From Clostridiales bacterium (GTDB lineage: Bacteria > Bacillota > Clostridia > Lachnospirales > Cellulosilyticaceae), in NCBI GenBank assembly GCA_019418225.1, contig DYCF01000042.1, forward strand, positions 1 to 26,646: DNA of 26,646 nucleotides. Reading direction: 5' to 3'. The translations under genes and the position numbers were made by a program. Positions within the stretch are counted from its first letter, which is position 1, and every line of letters begins with the position of its first letter. Shown piece by piece: positions 1 to 7,751 of this stretch. The notes under the pieces were generated by a model. It ran no database searches and was not told where the DNA came from. It saw only the letters and a list, made by a program, of their open reading frames with translations.

Positions 1-2
1 AC

Positions 3-62
3 ACTCGGGACTTTCACCCGTTAGACTACGCCCATGCTGGGCACACCATAAAGAGGACATGA
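3..62 (+). other. Possible C-terminal tail of an upstream ORF
   Basis: One forward frame is open from the window edge to a TGA at 60-62 and reads TRDFHPLDYAHAGHT followed by five more residues. The stop falls inside the first arm of the terminator at 54-83, so this could be the last codons of a gene cut off by the window. The block is noticeably richer in GC than what follows and contains a small GCCC/GGGC hairpin at about 31-41, so it could also be the end of a mobile element. I do not recognise the family. Confidence 0.25.
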
Positions 63-83
63 GCATTAATTCATGTCCTTTTT
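54..83 (+). terminator. Rho-independent terminator
   Basis: AGGACATGA (54-62) and TCATGTCCT (71-79) form a perfect 9-bp stem with an 8-nt loop, followed by a T run. It ends transcription of whatever lies left of the window and insulates the PglZ operon. Confidence 0.8.
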
Positions 84-181
84 ATATGTTAAATTTAAAG
101 AGATATAACTAAAAATTTAGAATAAATAGTCTGAATGGATGTGATCTTGTATAATAGAATCAAATAAAGTGGGAATGGTTT

Positions 182-232
182 ATGAAAAACAATTCATTAG
201 ATGAACTATTTAAAGCCTGGCAGGGACTATGA
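182..232 (+). other. Short in-frame leader of the PglZ gene, frame-broken
   Basis: The ATG at 182 has a GGGA-type ribosome site at 171-174, with 7 nt between. It opens MKNNSLDELFKAWQGL and stops at a TGA at 230-232. The long PglZ reading frame overlaps it in the +1 frame, and its first ATG at 201 has no visible ribosome site. The simplest reading is that this is the true N-terminus of the downstream gene, detached by a one-base indel near 221-232. An SD-like AGGGA directly before CTA-TGA also loosely resembles the prfB frameshift layout, but the spacing is wrong and CTA is a poor slip codon. Confidence 0.5.
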
Positions 233-1793
233 TTGCCTAAGTAAAGTGTATATCTATAGTTTAAGAGATTTTAAGCATAAAAATAGATATGAGACTTACG
301 ATATGATTCTTAAGGTATGTTATGGATTTGACTTGGATAGTATTTATGATGAAGTTGGTTTAATTGATAGACTTATTGCAGTATATTATAGTCATAATCA
401 TATTGAAAAAGTTATTGCAGTATATGTAGAAGAACAATTAAGTAAAAGATTAAATAATGTAGAGTGGGAAGCATTACTAGGTTCTAAAAAGACTTTTTTT
501 GAATTTTTACAAAGAGAATGGGAAAGATTTGTAAGAGGCAGTGAGGCAAGTGCTACATGTATTAACTTTTATGCACCTGAGATAAGAAAGTATTTTTTAA
601 ATTTATTTAAAGAAGGCTTGTTACAGAGTGTACCAATAGGGCAGGCCTATACCCAGGCTAATTTAATGATTAAAGAGGGGACAAGTGCATATGCACAAGA
701 AGGTCTAGAAGAAAAAATAGAAATTTTAGAGCGTAATATAGAAAATATCCTTGGAAATGAGTTGAATTACAAATCTATAATAGATTTAGGAATGTATAAT
801 GGGAATCTACAACATTTGATGAGTATCACTCCAGAAAATGACGACTATTTAATTGAGAAATGTAGCGGATTGAATAAGCTAAAGAAAAATATAGATAATG
901 CATTAAGTAAGTGGGTAATGACAAATTATGATTTAGTACATAGTCTTTCATATGCAAAAGAACCTATAGTAGTACATAAGATATTAGACTATATTGATAA
1001 CTATAAGGTTAGGCAACAAGATAAAAAAATAGTGCTTCTTGTAATGGATGGTATGAGTTTAGAAGACTATTATATGCTAAAAGGTTACATGAATAGTAAA
1101 AAGATTGAAATAGAAGAGAATGGTTGTTTTGCAATGCTCCCCACACTAACATCTATATCGCGTCAAGCTATTTTTTCTGGCTTAATGCCTATGTATTTCG
1201 AAGAGAGCATTTTTACAACAGCAAAAGAAGAAAAGCTATTTAAAAGCTTTTGGATTCAAAAAGGATATAGTGATAAAAGAATAGCCTATGTAGGAAATGT
1301 TAAATGCTTTGAAGAAATACCAATGGAACAAATTAAAGATAAGGATATAGTAGGAATAGTTGTAAAAACTATAGATGAAATGATGCATAAGGTGACATTT
1401 GGTAAAAAGCAAATGTATGAAAACCTAAAGTTTTGGCTAGAGCAGAAAACAAATATTACGGAGTTTGTTGATAAGGTTATAGAAATGGGATATGAGATTA
1501 TTTTGACCGCAGATCATGGCAATACTGAAGCTAAGGGTGTGGGATCATCAAAGAGAAAAAGTATAGCTGTTACCAGTTCAGGACAGAGAGCTATTATACT
1601 GGAACAATTTCATGATACACCTATTTCGAACACTGTAGATTTTAAAACATATTCACTACCTAGCAAATACAAGTATAAATTATTTGAGGACAATTGCGCT
1701 GCAGTAAAGAAGAATACAATAGTTGTTACACATGGTGGAGCTAGTTTAGAAGAGCTTATTGTGCCGTTTATTCATATAAAGGAGAAAGTTTAG
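201..1793 (+). CDS. PglZ-domain protein (BREX/Pgl-type alkaline-phosphatase fold)
   Basis: The C-terminal half carries the PglZ signature: LLVMDGMS (about residues 279-286, metal-ligand Asp 283), LPTLTSISRQAIFSG (313-327), LTADHGN (435-441, Asp-His) and VTHGGASLEE (509-518). Together these give the metal-binding layout of the alkaline phosphatase superfamily. PglZ is a core component of BREX and Pgl phage-defence systems; its biochemical role is unresolved. The N-terminal half (1-260) is helical and not recognised. At 530 aa it is shorter than typical BREX PglZ (about 800 aa). ATG 201 has no ribosome site, and a better-placed start at 182 lies in another frame, so the 5' end is probably frameshifted. 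The next gene begins at the base after the stop, so the two are translationally coupled. PglZ-domain call is firm; activity in BREX-like defence is inference. Confidence 0.85.
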   Translation: MNYLKPGRDYDCLSKVYIYSLRDFKHKNRYETYDMILKVCYGFDLDSIYDEVGLIDRLIAVYYSHNHIEKVIAVYVEEQLSKRLNNVEWEALLGSKKTFFEFLQREWERFVRGSEASATCINFYAPEIRKYFLNLFKEGLLQSVPIGQAYTQANLMIKEGTSAYAQEGLEEKIEILERNIENILGNELNYKSIIDLGMYNGNLQHLMSITPENDDYLIEKCSGLNKLKKNIDNALSKWVMTNYDLVHSLSYAKEPIVVHKILDYIDNYKVRQQDKKIVLLVMDGMSLEDYYMLKGYMNSKKIEIEENGCFAMLPTLTSISRQAIFSGLMPMYFEESIFTTAKEEKLFKSFWIQKGYSDKRIAYVGNVKCFEEIPMEQIKDKDIVGIVVKTIDEMMHKVTFGKKQMYENLKFWLEQKTNITEFVDKVIEMGYEIILTADHGNTEAKGVGSSKRKSIAVTSSGQRAIILEQFHDTPISNTVDFKTYSLPSKYKYKLFEDNCAAVKKNTIVVTHGGASLEELIVPFIHIKEKV

Positions 1794-2504
1794 ATGCAAA
1801 AGAAAATTGGTTTTGATAGAAATGTAAAAAAGGAGTGGCTTGATAGATGCGTGGAGCAGCTAATTGCCGGTGCAGATGTAAAAAATCTTAGAAGAAGCGT
1901 ATTAGACCTTATTTCCCTAACTATTAGTAATGAAGATAACCAAAATAAGGCACTAGGAAATATTATGAATGCATGGGTAAATACGGATGAAAGTATAAAA
2001 GAATGTAGAGAAGATGCAATAGCAATTTTTCACGAGATAAAGGAATCTGAGAGATTAGCATTACATTATTGTATGTTAATGTTTGCATATCCAATTTTTA
2101 AAGATTACCTAAAAGCAGCAGCTAAAACCAATTTGATTGAAGGAAAAATTAGTGTTGGATATATAAGAGATAGAATATATGAATTATGGGGAGAACGTAG
2201 TACTATAAAATATGCTATCAATCGAATAACTAATACATTAATAGATTTTGAGATTATAGAAACAGCTGGTAAGTCAGGCGAATATACGGTTGTTAATAAA
2301 TATTCTATAAAAAATATAAAGGTAAAAGAGATTATGCTGGAGTTGTATTTAAAATCCATCGAGAGATTATATATTCCATATATAGACATACCGTATATTT
2401 TAGAGTTTTTCTGTTTTGATTTTGATGTAACACTAGCTGAAATCTCTCAAATGAGTAGAATAAAGACTAATAATATAGGTGGGGAGATTGTAGTTACATT
2501 GTAA
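1794..2504 (+). CDS. Unknown helical/winged-helix-like protein coupled to PglZ
   Basis: This 236-aa protein starts immediately after the PglZ stop codon (TAG then ATG), with an AAGGAG ribosome site inside the end of the upstream gene, so the pair is co-translated. It is soluble and helical. Residues about 120-165 (GYIRDRIYELWGE followed by YAINRITNTLIDFEIIE) look like a winged-helix unit with a beta wing ending in EYTVVNKY. Size, position and this segment weakly recall BrxA-like (DUF1819) accessory proteins of BREX loci, but I cannot confirm homology. No catalytic motif or membrane segment is visible. An adaptor or DNA-binding partner of PglZ is the reasonable inference. Confidence 0.7.
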   Translation: MQKKIGFDRNVKKEWLDRCVEQLIAGADVKNLRRSVLDLISLTISNEDNQNKALGNIMNAWVNTDESIKECREDAIAIFHEIKESERLALHYCMLMFAYPIFKDYLKAAAKTNLIEGKISVGYIRDRIYELWGERSTIKYAINRITNTLIDFEIIETAGKSGEYTVVNKYSIKNIKVKEIMLELYLKSIERLYIPYIDIPYILEFFCFDFDVTLAEISQMSRIKTNNIGGEIVVTL

Positions 2505-2738
2505 GCTGCAAATAAGTAGCAGGGGAAGCGTCAATTCAGGTACACCTATAAAAATACGCCGCAGAGTTAGTATTAATTTTACAGCGTATTCATATTATTA
2601 CATGTAAATAGTGAATAGATTTAGATGTGTTTGCGTTCTTTTACAATGGACTAATTTTTATATATGTCCTATACTATTATCATAGTAAGTACTTAGATGT
2701 AGTAGAAAAGATAATTAAGTAGAGGGGAGAGGAATTGG

Positions 2739-3077
2739 ATGTTTTTATTGGCACCACAACCTGAAGAAAATGTAATTATATTTAATACTATTGAGGAGAA
2801 AGTAGAAAAGTTATTTGAATGGGGACTTATTACAGAAAAGGCTAAAGAAAAGAAGAAATTGAAGAGCTTTAAATATTATAATCGAGATGTAGAAGGAGCT
2901 ATTCAATGTGATGTAGTAGAGTATATTCCATGTTTAAATAAAATAGATGGAATAGGAACTGCGGTGATTTGTATAGGGGATTCACTTCATAAAATTATGC
3001 CATTATATCTAAAACAGATGCAGAAGAAGGGGTTTAATTTTAAGACAGATGTAGATGCTATGGAAACAAATGAATAA
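2739..3077 (+). CDS. Small hypothetical protein, 112 aa
   Basis: ATG at 2739 follows a purine-rich ribosome site (AGGGGAGAGG, 2723-2732). The protein is soluble, with a lysine-rich middle (KAKEKKKLKSFKYY) and two cysteines. The C-terminal half alternates beta-like and helical segments (GIGTAVICIGDSLHKIMPLYL). I do not recognise the family. A clear hairpin terminator follows, so it is a single-gene unit between the PglZ pair and the helicase. Preceding intergenic DNA (2505-2738) shows only a weak AATACGC/GCGTATT hairpin and no clear promoter. Confidence 0.65.
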   Translation: MFLLAPQPEENVIIFNTIEEKVEKLFEWGLITEKAKEKKKLKSFKYYNRDVEGAIQCDVVEYIPCLNKIDGIGTAVICIGDSLHKIMPLYLKQMQKKGFNFKTDVDAMETNE

Positions 3078-3089
3078 ATTTATGTTAAT

Positions 3090-3131
3090 ATGATGTGAAG
3101 CTAGCTATATGGTTTCGCATCATTTTTTTAT
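3090..3131 (+). terminator. Rho-independent terminator after the 112-aa gene
   Basis: ATGATG-t-GAA pairs with TTC-g-CATCAT around a short loop, followed by a run of seven T residues. Confidence 0.75.
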
Positions 3132-3216
3132 TTTAGATAGGATAGAAATATGATTAGATAATTAAGGGTTTTCATATGTTATACTATATAAAAGATATAG
3201 TAAAAGGAGAAGTTTA

Positions 3217-5682
3217 ATGGGTGCAGATAAATTAATATTAGAGCAAATAGAAGAACAACATTATGGCAAACCTATTAATGCGATGACGGGTAATAATATG
3301 GCTCTTTATAATAGACTCAAGCAAAGCATTGCTAGAGCAGAAAAAATAGATATCATCGTTTCATTCCTCATGGAGTCAGGCGTCAAAATGCTTATCAAAG
3401 ACCTCAAAGAAGCCATAGAGCGTGGGGCACATATTCGCATATTAACAGGAAACTATTTAAATATTACTCAGCCACAAGCTCTTTATTTATTGCGTGCTGA
3501 ATTAGGAGATAAGATAGATCTTCGTTTTTACAATGTTCCTAATAAAAGCTTCCATCCTAAAGCGTATATTTTCCACTATCAAGTAGATGGTGAAATTTAT
3601 GTAGGTTCATCAAATTTATCTAGAGGTGCACTTACAACTTCTATTGAATGGAATTATCGCTTTACGAAGTCGGCTCATGAAGAGGATTTCAATTATTTTT
3701 ATAATACCTTTAGCGAGTTGTTTGAAGAACATGCTATAGAAATCACAGATGAGGTATTACGTAATTATTCTAAAGTATGGAAGCAACCCAAATTTGTAAG
3801 GCAAGCTATTGAAGAAGCAGAAGAAAAGCAAGAAGTTGCAGCTCTTTTTGAACCAAGAGGGGCACAGATTGAAGCTTTATATGCTTTAGAACAAAGTCGT
3901 GAGGAAGGCTTTGATAAGGGACTTGTAGTAGCAGCTACAGGGATAGGTAAAACTTATTTAGCAGCATTTGATTCTAGGGAGTATGAGCGTGTATTATTTG
4001 TGGCACATCGCGAGGAAATTATTAAGCAAGCAGCACAGAGCTTTAAAAATGTACGACCTGATAAAAGTGTCGGATTCTTTTATAATGAGCAAAAGCAAAC
4101 GGATACGGATTTAGTTTTTGCATTAGTGCAGACATTAGGAAAAAAAGCATATTTAAATGAGACTTACTTTGCACCAGATGCTTTTGATTATATTGTTATT
4201 GATGAGTTTCATCATGCTGTAGCAGGTAATTATAAGGGGATTATTGATTACTTTAAACCTAAATTTTTACTAGGACTCACGGCTACGCCGGAACGTCTTG
4301 ATAATAAGGATGTTTTTGCATTATGCGATTATAACAGTGTTTATGAAATTCGATTAAAAGAAGCTATTAATAAAGGCTGGCTTGTGCCATTTAGATATTA
4401 TGGTATTTATGATGATACCGTTGATTATTCATCTGTACATATGCGAAATGGTAAGTATGATGAGAAAGAACTTGAACAAAGTTTAATGATTCATCAGCGT
4501 GCAGAATTAGTTTTTAAAAACTATATGAAATATCAACCTAAATGCGCTATGGGATTCTGTGCTTCTAAAGGTCATGCCGAATATATGGCAAAGTACTTTA
4601 AATCACAGGGTATACCAGCTGCAGCAGTTTATAGTGGTCCTCAAGGGGAACATACTGAGGAACGAAATGATGCGGTTAACAAATTAAAAAATGGTGAGTT
4701 AAAAATTATATTTTCAGTTGATATGTTTAATGAAGGAGTAGACGTACCATCTATTGATACAGTACTTTTCTTAAGGCCAACAGAGTCACCAACAGTATTT
4801 TTACAACAGTTAGGACGTGGTCTTAGAAAATTTAAAAACAAAGAATACCTTAATGTATTAGATTTTATTGGTAATTATAAGAAAGCTAATCTAATACCTT
4901 TCTTACTAAGTGGGAAAGATTATGATAGTAAGGCATTTGTAAAGGGGACGCCTATGGAGTTTGAGTATCCAGAAGAATGCTATATAGATTTTGATTTTAG
5001 ATTAGTAGACTTATTTAAACAACAATCTGAGAATGAATTAAATGCAAAAGATAAAATATTAAAGGAATATCAAGATATTAAAGCACAACTAGGCCATAGG
5101 CCATCCCGTACTGAGCTGTTTTTATATATGGATGAAGAAATACTAGCAGCTATGAAAAAGATAAGCAAACTAAATGTTTTTAGAGATTATATGAAATTTT
5201 TATATGAAAACAAAGAACTGACAGATGAAGAAAATTTGCTCTATCATACAAGAGCCAGAGAATTCCTAAATACATTAGAAACAACGGGTATGTCTAAATC
5301 TTATAAGATGCCAATTTTACAAGCTTTCTATAACCAGGGTGATATTCGTATGGCAATTACAGAGGATGATGTATTTGAAGCCATGCAAGAATTTTATAGT
5401 CATGGTTCCAATGGCGTAGATATGCTCAAGGATAAAAAGTCATCTAATTATAAAACATGGACTAAAAAGGAATATGTTAAATTAGCAAATGATAATCCAA
5501 TTAAATTCTTAAAGCAATCGGCGAGTGACTTCTTTAAAGAAAAAGAAGGATATGTCCTTGCCTTACCAGATGAAATGAAGGAATATAAAACTCTAGAAAG
5601 TTTTAAGAACCACTTTGCGGATATTATTGAATTAAGAGTTTTAAATTACTATAAAGATAGATTTGAAAAACAAGAAAAATAA
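3217..5682 (+). CDS. PLD-type nuclease / superfamily II DEAD-box helicase fusion
   Basis: This is an 821-aa, three-part protein. Residues about 1-175 form a phospholipase-D-like nuclease domain with the BfiI/NgoFVII-style HxK...GSSN...E pattern (H113, K115, GSSNLS 130-135, E144). Residues about 215-540 form an SF2 helicase core: ATGIGKT (240-246, Walker A), DEFHH (329-333, Walker B), TATPER (355-360), NEGVDVPSID (505-514) and QQLGRGLR (530-537, arginine finger motif). The rest is a helical C-terminal region with an LGHRPSRTE stretch, as seen in this helicase type. Such fusions resemble the nuclease-helicase parts of restriction-like defence systems, though housekeeping repair cannot be excluded. 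AAAAGGAG precedes ATG 3217. The methyltransferase gene starts 13 nt after the stop, so the two form an operon. Confidence 0.9.
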   Translation: MGADKLILEQIEEQHYGKPINAMTGNNMALYNRLKQSIARAEKIDIIVSFLMESGVKMLIKDLKEAIERGAHIRILTGNYLNITQPQALYLLRAELGDKIDLRFYNVPNKSFHPKAYIFHYQVDGEIYVGSSNLSRGALTTSIEWNYRFTKSAHEEDFNYFYNTFSELFEEHAIEITDEVLRNYSKVWKQPKFVRQAIEEAEEKQEVAALFEPRGAQIEALYALEQSREEGFDKGLVVAATGIGKTYLAAFDSREYERVLFVAHREEIIKQAAQSFKNVRPDKSVGFFYNEQKQTDTDLVFALVQTLGKKAYLNETYFAPDAFDYIVIDEFHHAVAGNYKGIIDYFKPKFLLGLTATPERLDNKDVFALCDYNSVYEIRLKEAINKGWLVPFRYYGIYDDTVDYSSVHMRNGKYDEKELEQSLMIHQRAELVFKNYMKYQPKCAMGFCASKGHAEYMAKYFKSQGIPAAAVYSGPQGEHTEERNDAVNKLKNGELKIIFSVDMFNEGVDVPSIDTVLFLRPTESPTVFLQQLGRGLRKFKNKEYLNVLDFIGNYKKANLIPFLLSGKDYDSKAFVKGTPMEFEYPEECYIDFDFRLVDLFKQQSENELNAKDKILKEYQDIKAQLGHRPSRTELFLYMDEEILAAMKKISKLNVFRDYMKFLYENKELTDEENLLYHTRAREFLNTLETTGMSKSYKMPILQAFYNQGDIRMAITEDDVFEAMQEFYSHGSNGVDMLKDKKSSNYKTWTKKEYVKLANDNPIKFLKQSASDFFKEKEGYVLALPDEMKEYKTLESFKNHFADIIELRVLNYYKDRFEKQEK

Positions 5683-5695
5683 TAGGAGAAGGACC

Positions 5696-6268
5696 ATGAA
5701 TAACTATTACAATGAAAATGCCCAAGCCTTTTTTGAAGGTACAGCTTATGTAGATATGAGCGCTAATTACAAAGATTTCTTAGCAAACATTCCAAGGCAT
5801 GGAAAAATCTTAGATGCCGGTTGCGGCTCAGGAAGAGATAGTCGTATGTTTATCGAATATGGTTATAAAGTAACGGCTATAGACGGTTCCATTGAAATGT
5901 GTAAACTAGCCAGCGAACATATGGGGCAAGATGTCATTCATATGCAATTTCAAGAAGTAGATTTTCCACCTATCTTTGACGGCATCTGGGCGTCAGCTAC
6001 ATTACTTCATGTCCCAAGTACAGAGATTGAAATGGTACTTGGTAAACTTAAAGCAAGTTTAAAAGAAGGAGGCGTTCTTTATGCTTCTTTTAAATATGGT
6101 GATTTTGAAGGTGAAAGAAATGGCCGCTACTTCTATGATTTAACGGAAGAGACTGCTAGAGAATTATTCACGAAAGTAGGTTTTAAAGTGGAGAAAATGT
6201 GGATAACTGGTGATGTGAGAGAAGGTCGTGGGGATGAAAAGTGGGTTAATATACTGGTAAGAAAATAA
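5696..6268 (+). CDS. Class I SAM-dependent methyltransferase
   Basis: The protein is 190 aa starting at ATG 5696, chosen because AGGAGAAGG lies just upstream; an earlier in-frame start at 5663 would overlap the helicase and lacks a ribosome site. Motif I is intact (ILDAGCGSGRDS, about residues 36-47), motif II is VTAIDGS, and HVPS marks the post-core region. The fold matches small stand-alone methyltransferases of the TehB/UbiE-like type that act on small molecules; no base-flipping DPPY/NPPY motif of DNA amino-methyltransferases is seen. The gene is coupled to the PLD-helicase. A diverged paralogue lies at 14059-14634. Substrate is unknown. Confidence 0.85.
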   Translation: MNNYYNENAQAFFEGTAYVDMSANYKDFLANIPRHGKILDAGCGSGRDSRMFIEYGYKVTAIDGSIEMCKLASEHMGQDVIHMQFQEVDFPPIFDGIWASATLLHVPSTEIEMVLGKLKASLKEGGVLYASFKYGDFEGERNGRYFYDLTEETARELFTKVGFKVEKMWITGDVREGRGDEKWVNILVRK

Positions 6269-6295
6269 GAAGTTATATGATAAAAGTAAATAAAG

Positions 6296-6335
6296 AAATC
6301 CCTGAAGTTATTTAAAATCAGGGATTTTATTTTTT
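6296..6335. terminator. Bidirectional terminator between convergent genes
   Basis: AAATCCCTGA (6296-6305) pairs with TCAGGGATTT (6319-6328), followed by T-rich sequence on the plus strand and T-rich sequence on the other side for the minus strand. It sits between the methyltransferase and the convergent XRE gene. Confidence 0.8.
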
Positions 6336-6340
6336 AAAGC

Positions 6341-7072
6341 CTATAGTTTTTTAAACCCTTTATCTTCTAACAATTCATTAACTTCATCAAGCGGTACGCC
6401 ATGTTCCAAGCATACCATTAAAAAAGTTTCACGTTCACCAGCACCAAATAAAATATATCCAGCAGGTTCTAGTAATAGACCGGTTTCTATTACGTTGAGG
6501 TGCATAGCAAAGGCAAGCTTAATAATATAATCTTTACGAATAGAATTTTCGGGAAGTTTATTGTTCATAAGTTTATTGAGATAACTATAATCCACATTGG
6601 CTTCCTGAGCTAATTTTGCCATGGTAAAGTTTTTCTCTAACATTATATTTTTAAGAACATTACTAAAAGCATATTCATTTTTTTTAGCAGCTAAAACAGT
6701 TTCGATATCAGAGAGGATTTTTTCCTTATCTTGAAGGCTTAAATGCTTTTTAGACTGCTTTTTAGAAGGGGAAACGAGTTTATGGACCAAATCCATAGTC
6801 TTTGTAATACCTGGGGCAAGTAGTTCACATGCCACTCCCGATATACCAGTTACACCAATCGCCATACCACAGCCTCCTGCGGCTAGTCCATATTTTTTTA
6901 TGTTAGTACTAAATGCATTACTTGTTTCAATATCATAACTTAGAGATGAGATCAAATCGGGTCTGTTTTTTAATGTCTGGAATTGATTTGAATCAGGCAT
7001 ATAAATAAAGCACTGAGTTTTAGTAAGTTCATTAACTTGTTCTTCAATTAGTTTAACAGTATATAAGTGCAT
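6341..7072 (-). CDS. XRE-like helix-turn-helix protein with hydrophobic Gly/Ala segment
   Basis: The 243-aa start at 7072 is chosen because CGGAGG sits just upstream; an upstream in-frame TTG at 7087 would overlap that site. The N-terminal part is polar, then a Gly/Ala/Cys-rich hydrophobic stretch (AAGGCGMAIGVTGISG, about residues 65-80), a Lys-rich linker, and a Cro/C1-type helix-turn-helix (FTMAKLAQEANVDYSYLNKL, about 150-170). The C-terminal helices after it (LNVIETGLLLEPAGY...) are typical of the longer XRE-like proteins with a regulatory tail. It is divergent from the small hydrophobic-protein gene and shares a promoter region with it, so a regulatory or antidote role toward that neighbour is plausible but inferred. 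I do not recognise the N-terminal half. Confidence 0.75.
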   Translation of the reverse strand: MHLYTVKLIEEQVNELTKTQCFIYMPDSNQFQTLKNRPDLISSLSYDIETSNAFSTNIKKYGLAAGGCGMAIGVTGISGVACELLAPGITKTMDLVHKLVSPSKKQSKKHLSLQDKEKILSDIETVLAAKKNEYAFSNVLKNIMLEKNFTMAKLAQEANVDYSYLNKLMNNKLPENSIRKDYIIKLAFAMHLNVIETGLLLEPAGYILFGAGERETFLMVCLEHGVPLDEVNELLEDKGFKKL

Positions 7073-7135
7073 AGGCGCCTCCGACAATATGGTTTGCTAG
7101 ACTATATGAATTTTCTGAGATAATAATATAATTTA

Positions 7136-7164
7136 ATTATAAATTCAATAGGGTATAAGTCAAT
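7136..7164 (-). promoter_or_regulatory. Sigma-A-type promoter for the XRE gene
   Basis: On the minus strand TTGACT (7164-7159) and TATAAT (7141-7136) are separated by 17 nt, a near-consensus vegetative promoter. The -35 box abuts the ribosome site of the divergent plus-strand gene, and an opposing TATAAT for that gene lies at 7127-7132. Transcription from one side would therefore interfere with the other. Confidence 0.6.
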
Positions 7165-7179
7165 GAGGAGGAAATTAAT

Positions 7180-7560
7180 ATGGTAATTACGAATGAGAAA
7201 GAATTAGGGACAGCACTTAAAGAAAATAGAAGCGTAATAGAATTAAAGGGGAGAATAAAAGACATTTATTTTGAAATCAAGGCTGTTGGTCCAGTAGCAT
7301 GGGTGGTGGCTATAGGAGGAATAGGTGTTACAGTAGCAGGAATTATAGCGACCGGTGGGACAGGTGGAGCAGCCGCACCAGTTGCTGTACCTTTATCATT
7401 AGTAGCAGGTGGTGTGCCAGCGAGTATTTTAGGTGTAGGAGTGACTACTGCAGCTATAAGTATTGCGGTAGCAGCAGGTGGCGTGACAAACTTAAGTAAG
7501 TTAAGAGATTACAAGATTATTGAGCAGACAGCGGATACTATAGTTTTAAGTAAATACTAA
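7180..7560 (+). CDS. Small Gly/Ala/Val-rich hydrophobic protein, membrane-inserting candidate
   Basis: This 126-aa protein starts at ATG 7180 behind AGGAGG (about 7166-7171). About 40 polar residues (MVITNEKELGTALKENRS then VIELKG) are followed by about 60 residues of nearly uninterrupted Gly, Ala, Val and Ile, which could form two or three membrane helices, and a short charged beta-like tail. No signal peptide is present. I recall similar short proteins in Firmicutes with the same polar-hydrophobic layout and no assigned function; no named family is claimed. Placement opposite an XRE gene and before a zinc-ribbon peptide suggests a regulated pore-like or effector protein, which is inference. 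Confidence 0.7.
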   Translation: MVITNEKELGTALKENRSVIELKGRIKDIYFEIKAVGPVAWVVAIGGIGVTVAGIIATGGTGGAAAPVAVPLSLVAGGVPASILGVGVTTAAISIAVAAGGVTNLSKLRDYKIIEQTADTIVLSKY

Positions 7561-7573
7561 GGGGGAGTATTGC

Positions 7574-7681
7574 ATGACTATAATTCGTATGACTAAGAAA
7601 TGTCGTAAATGTGGCAGACGTTTTAGCTATAATCCAAGTGCAGGAAGGATTATATGCCCCAGATGTAAGGCGATCAATTAA
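7574..7681 (+). CDS. 35-aa zinc-ribbon peptide
   Basis: ATG 7574 follows a GGGGGAG ribosome site and lies 13 nt after the hydrophobic-protein gene. The product has two CxxC knuckles (KKCRKCGRR near the start and CPRCKAIN at the end), giving the four cysteines of a minimal zinc ribbon, and is strongly basic. It ends just before a strong terminator, so it is the last gene of a two-gene transcript. Comparable stand-alone ribbons bind zinc and often RNA, DNA or a protein partner; which applies here is unknown. Confidence 0.65.
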   Translation: MTIIRMTKKCRKCGRRFSYNPSAGRIICPRCKAIN

Positions 7682-7700
7682 AAGATATTATATAAAAACC

Positions 7701-7751
7701 AAAAAGCTGAGCGTACTAAGTTTATAAAACATAGTGCGTTCAGCTTTTTAT
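7701..7751 (+). terminator. Rho-independent terminator
   Basis: AAAAAGCTGA..GCG..ACTA pairs with TAGT..GCG..TCAGCTTTTT, giving a long stem with a terminal T run after the zinc-ribbon gene. Confidence 0.85.

Noticed and set aside
1..46. tRNA 3' end with CCA
   Set aside because: CACACCA occurs at 42-48 but there is no T-arm or acceptor pairing.
2553..2600. Terminator after the winged-helix-like gene
   Set aside because: The AATACGC/GCGTATT stem is only 7 bp with a long loop and no T run.
7299..7499. 66-aa ORF inside the hydrophobic-protein gene
   Set aside because: Out-of-frame shadow rich in Arg/Ser/Cys, no ribosome site.
6341..7560. Known type II toxin-antitoxin pair
   Set aside because: Neither protein matches a named toxin or antitoxin family that I can recognise, and the genes are divergent, not co-directional.
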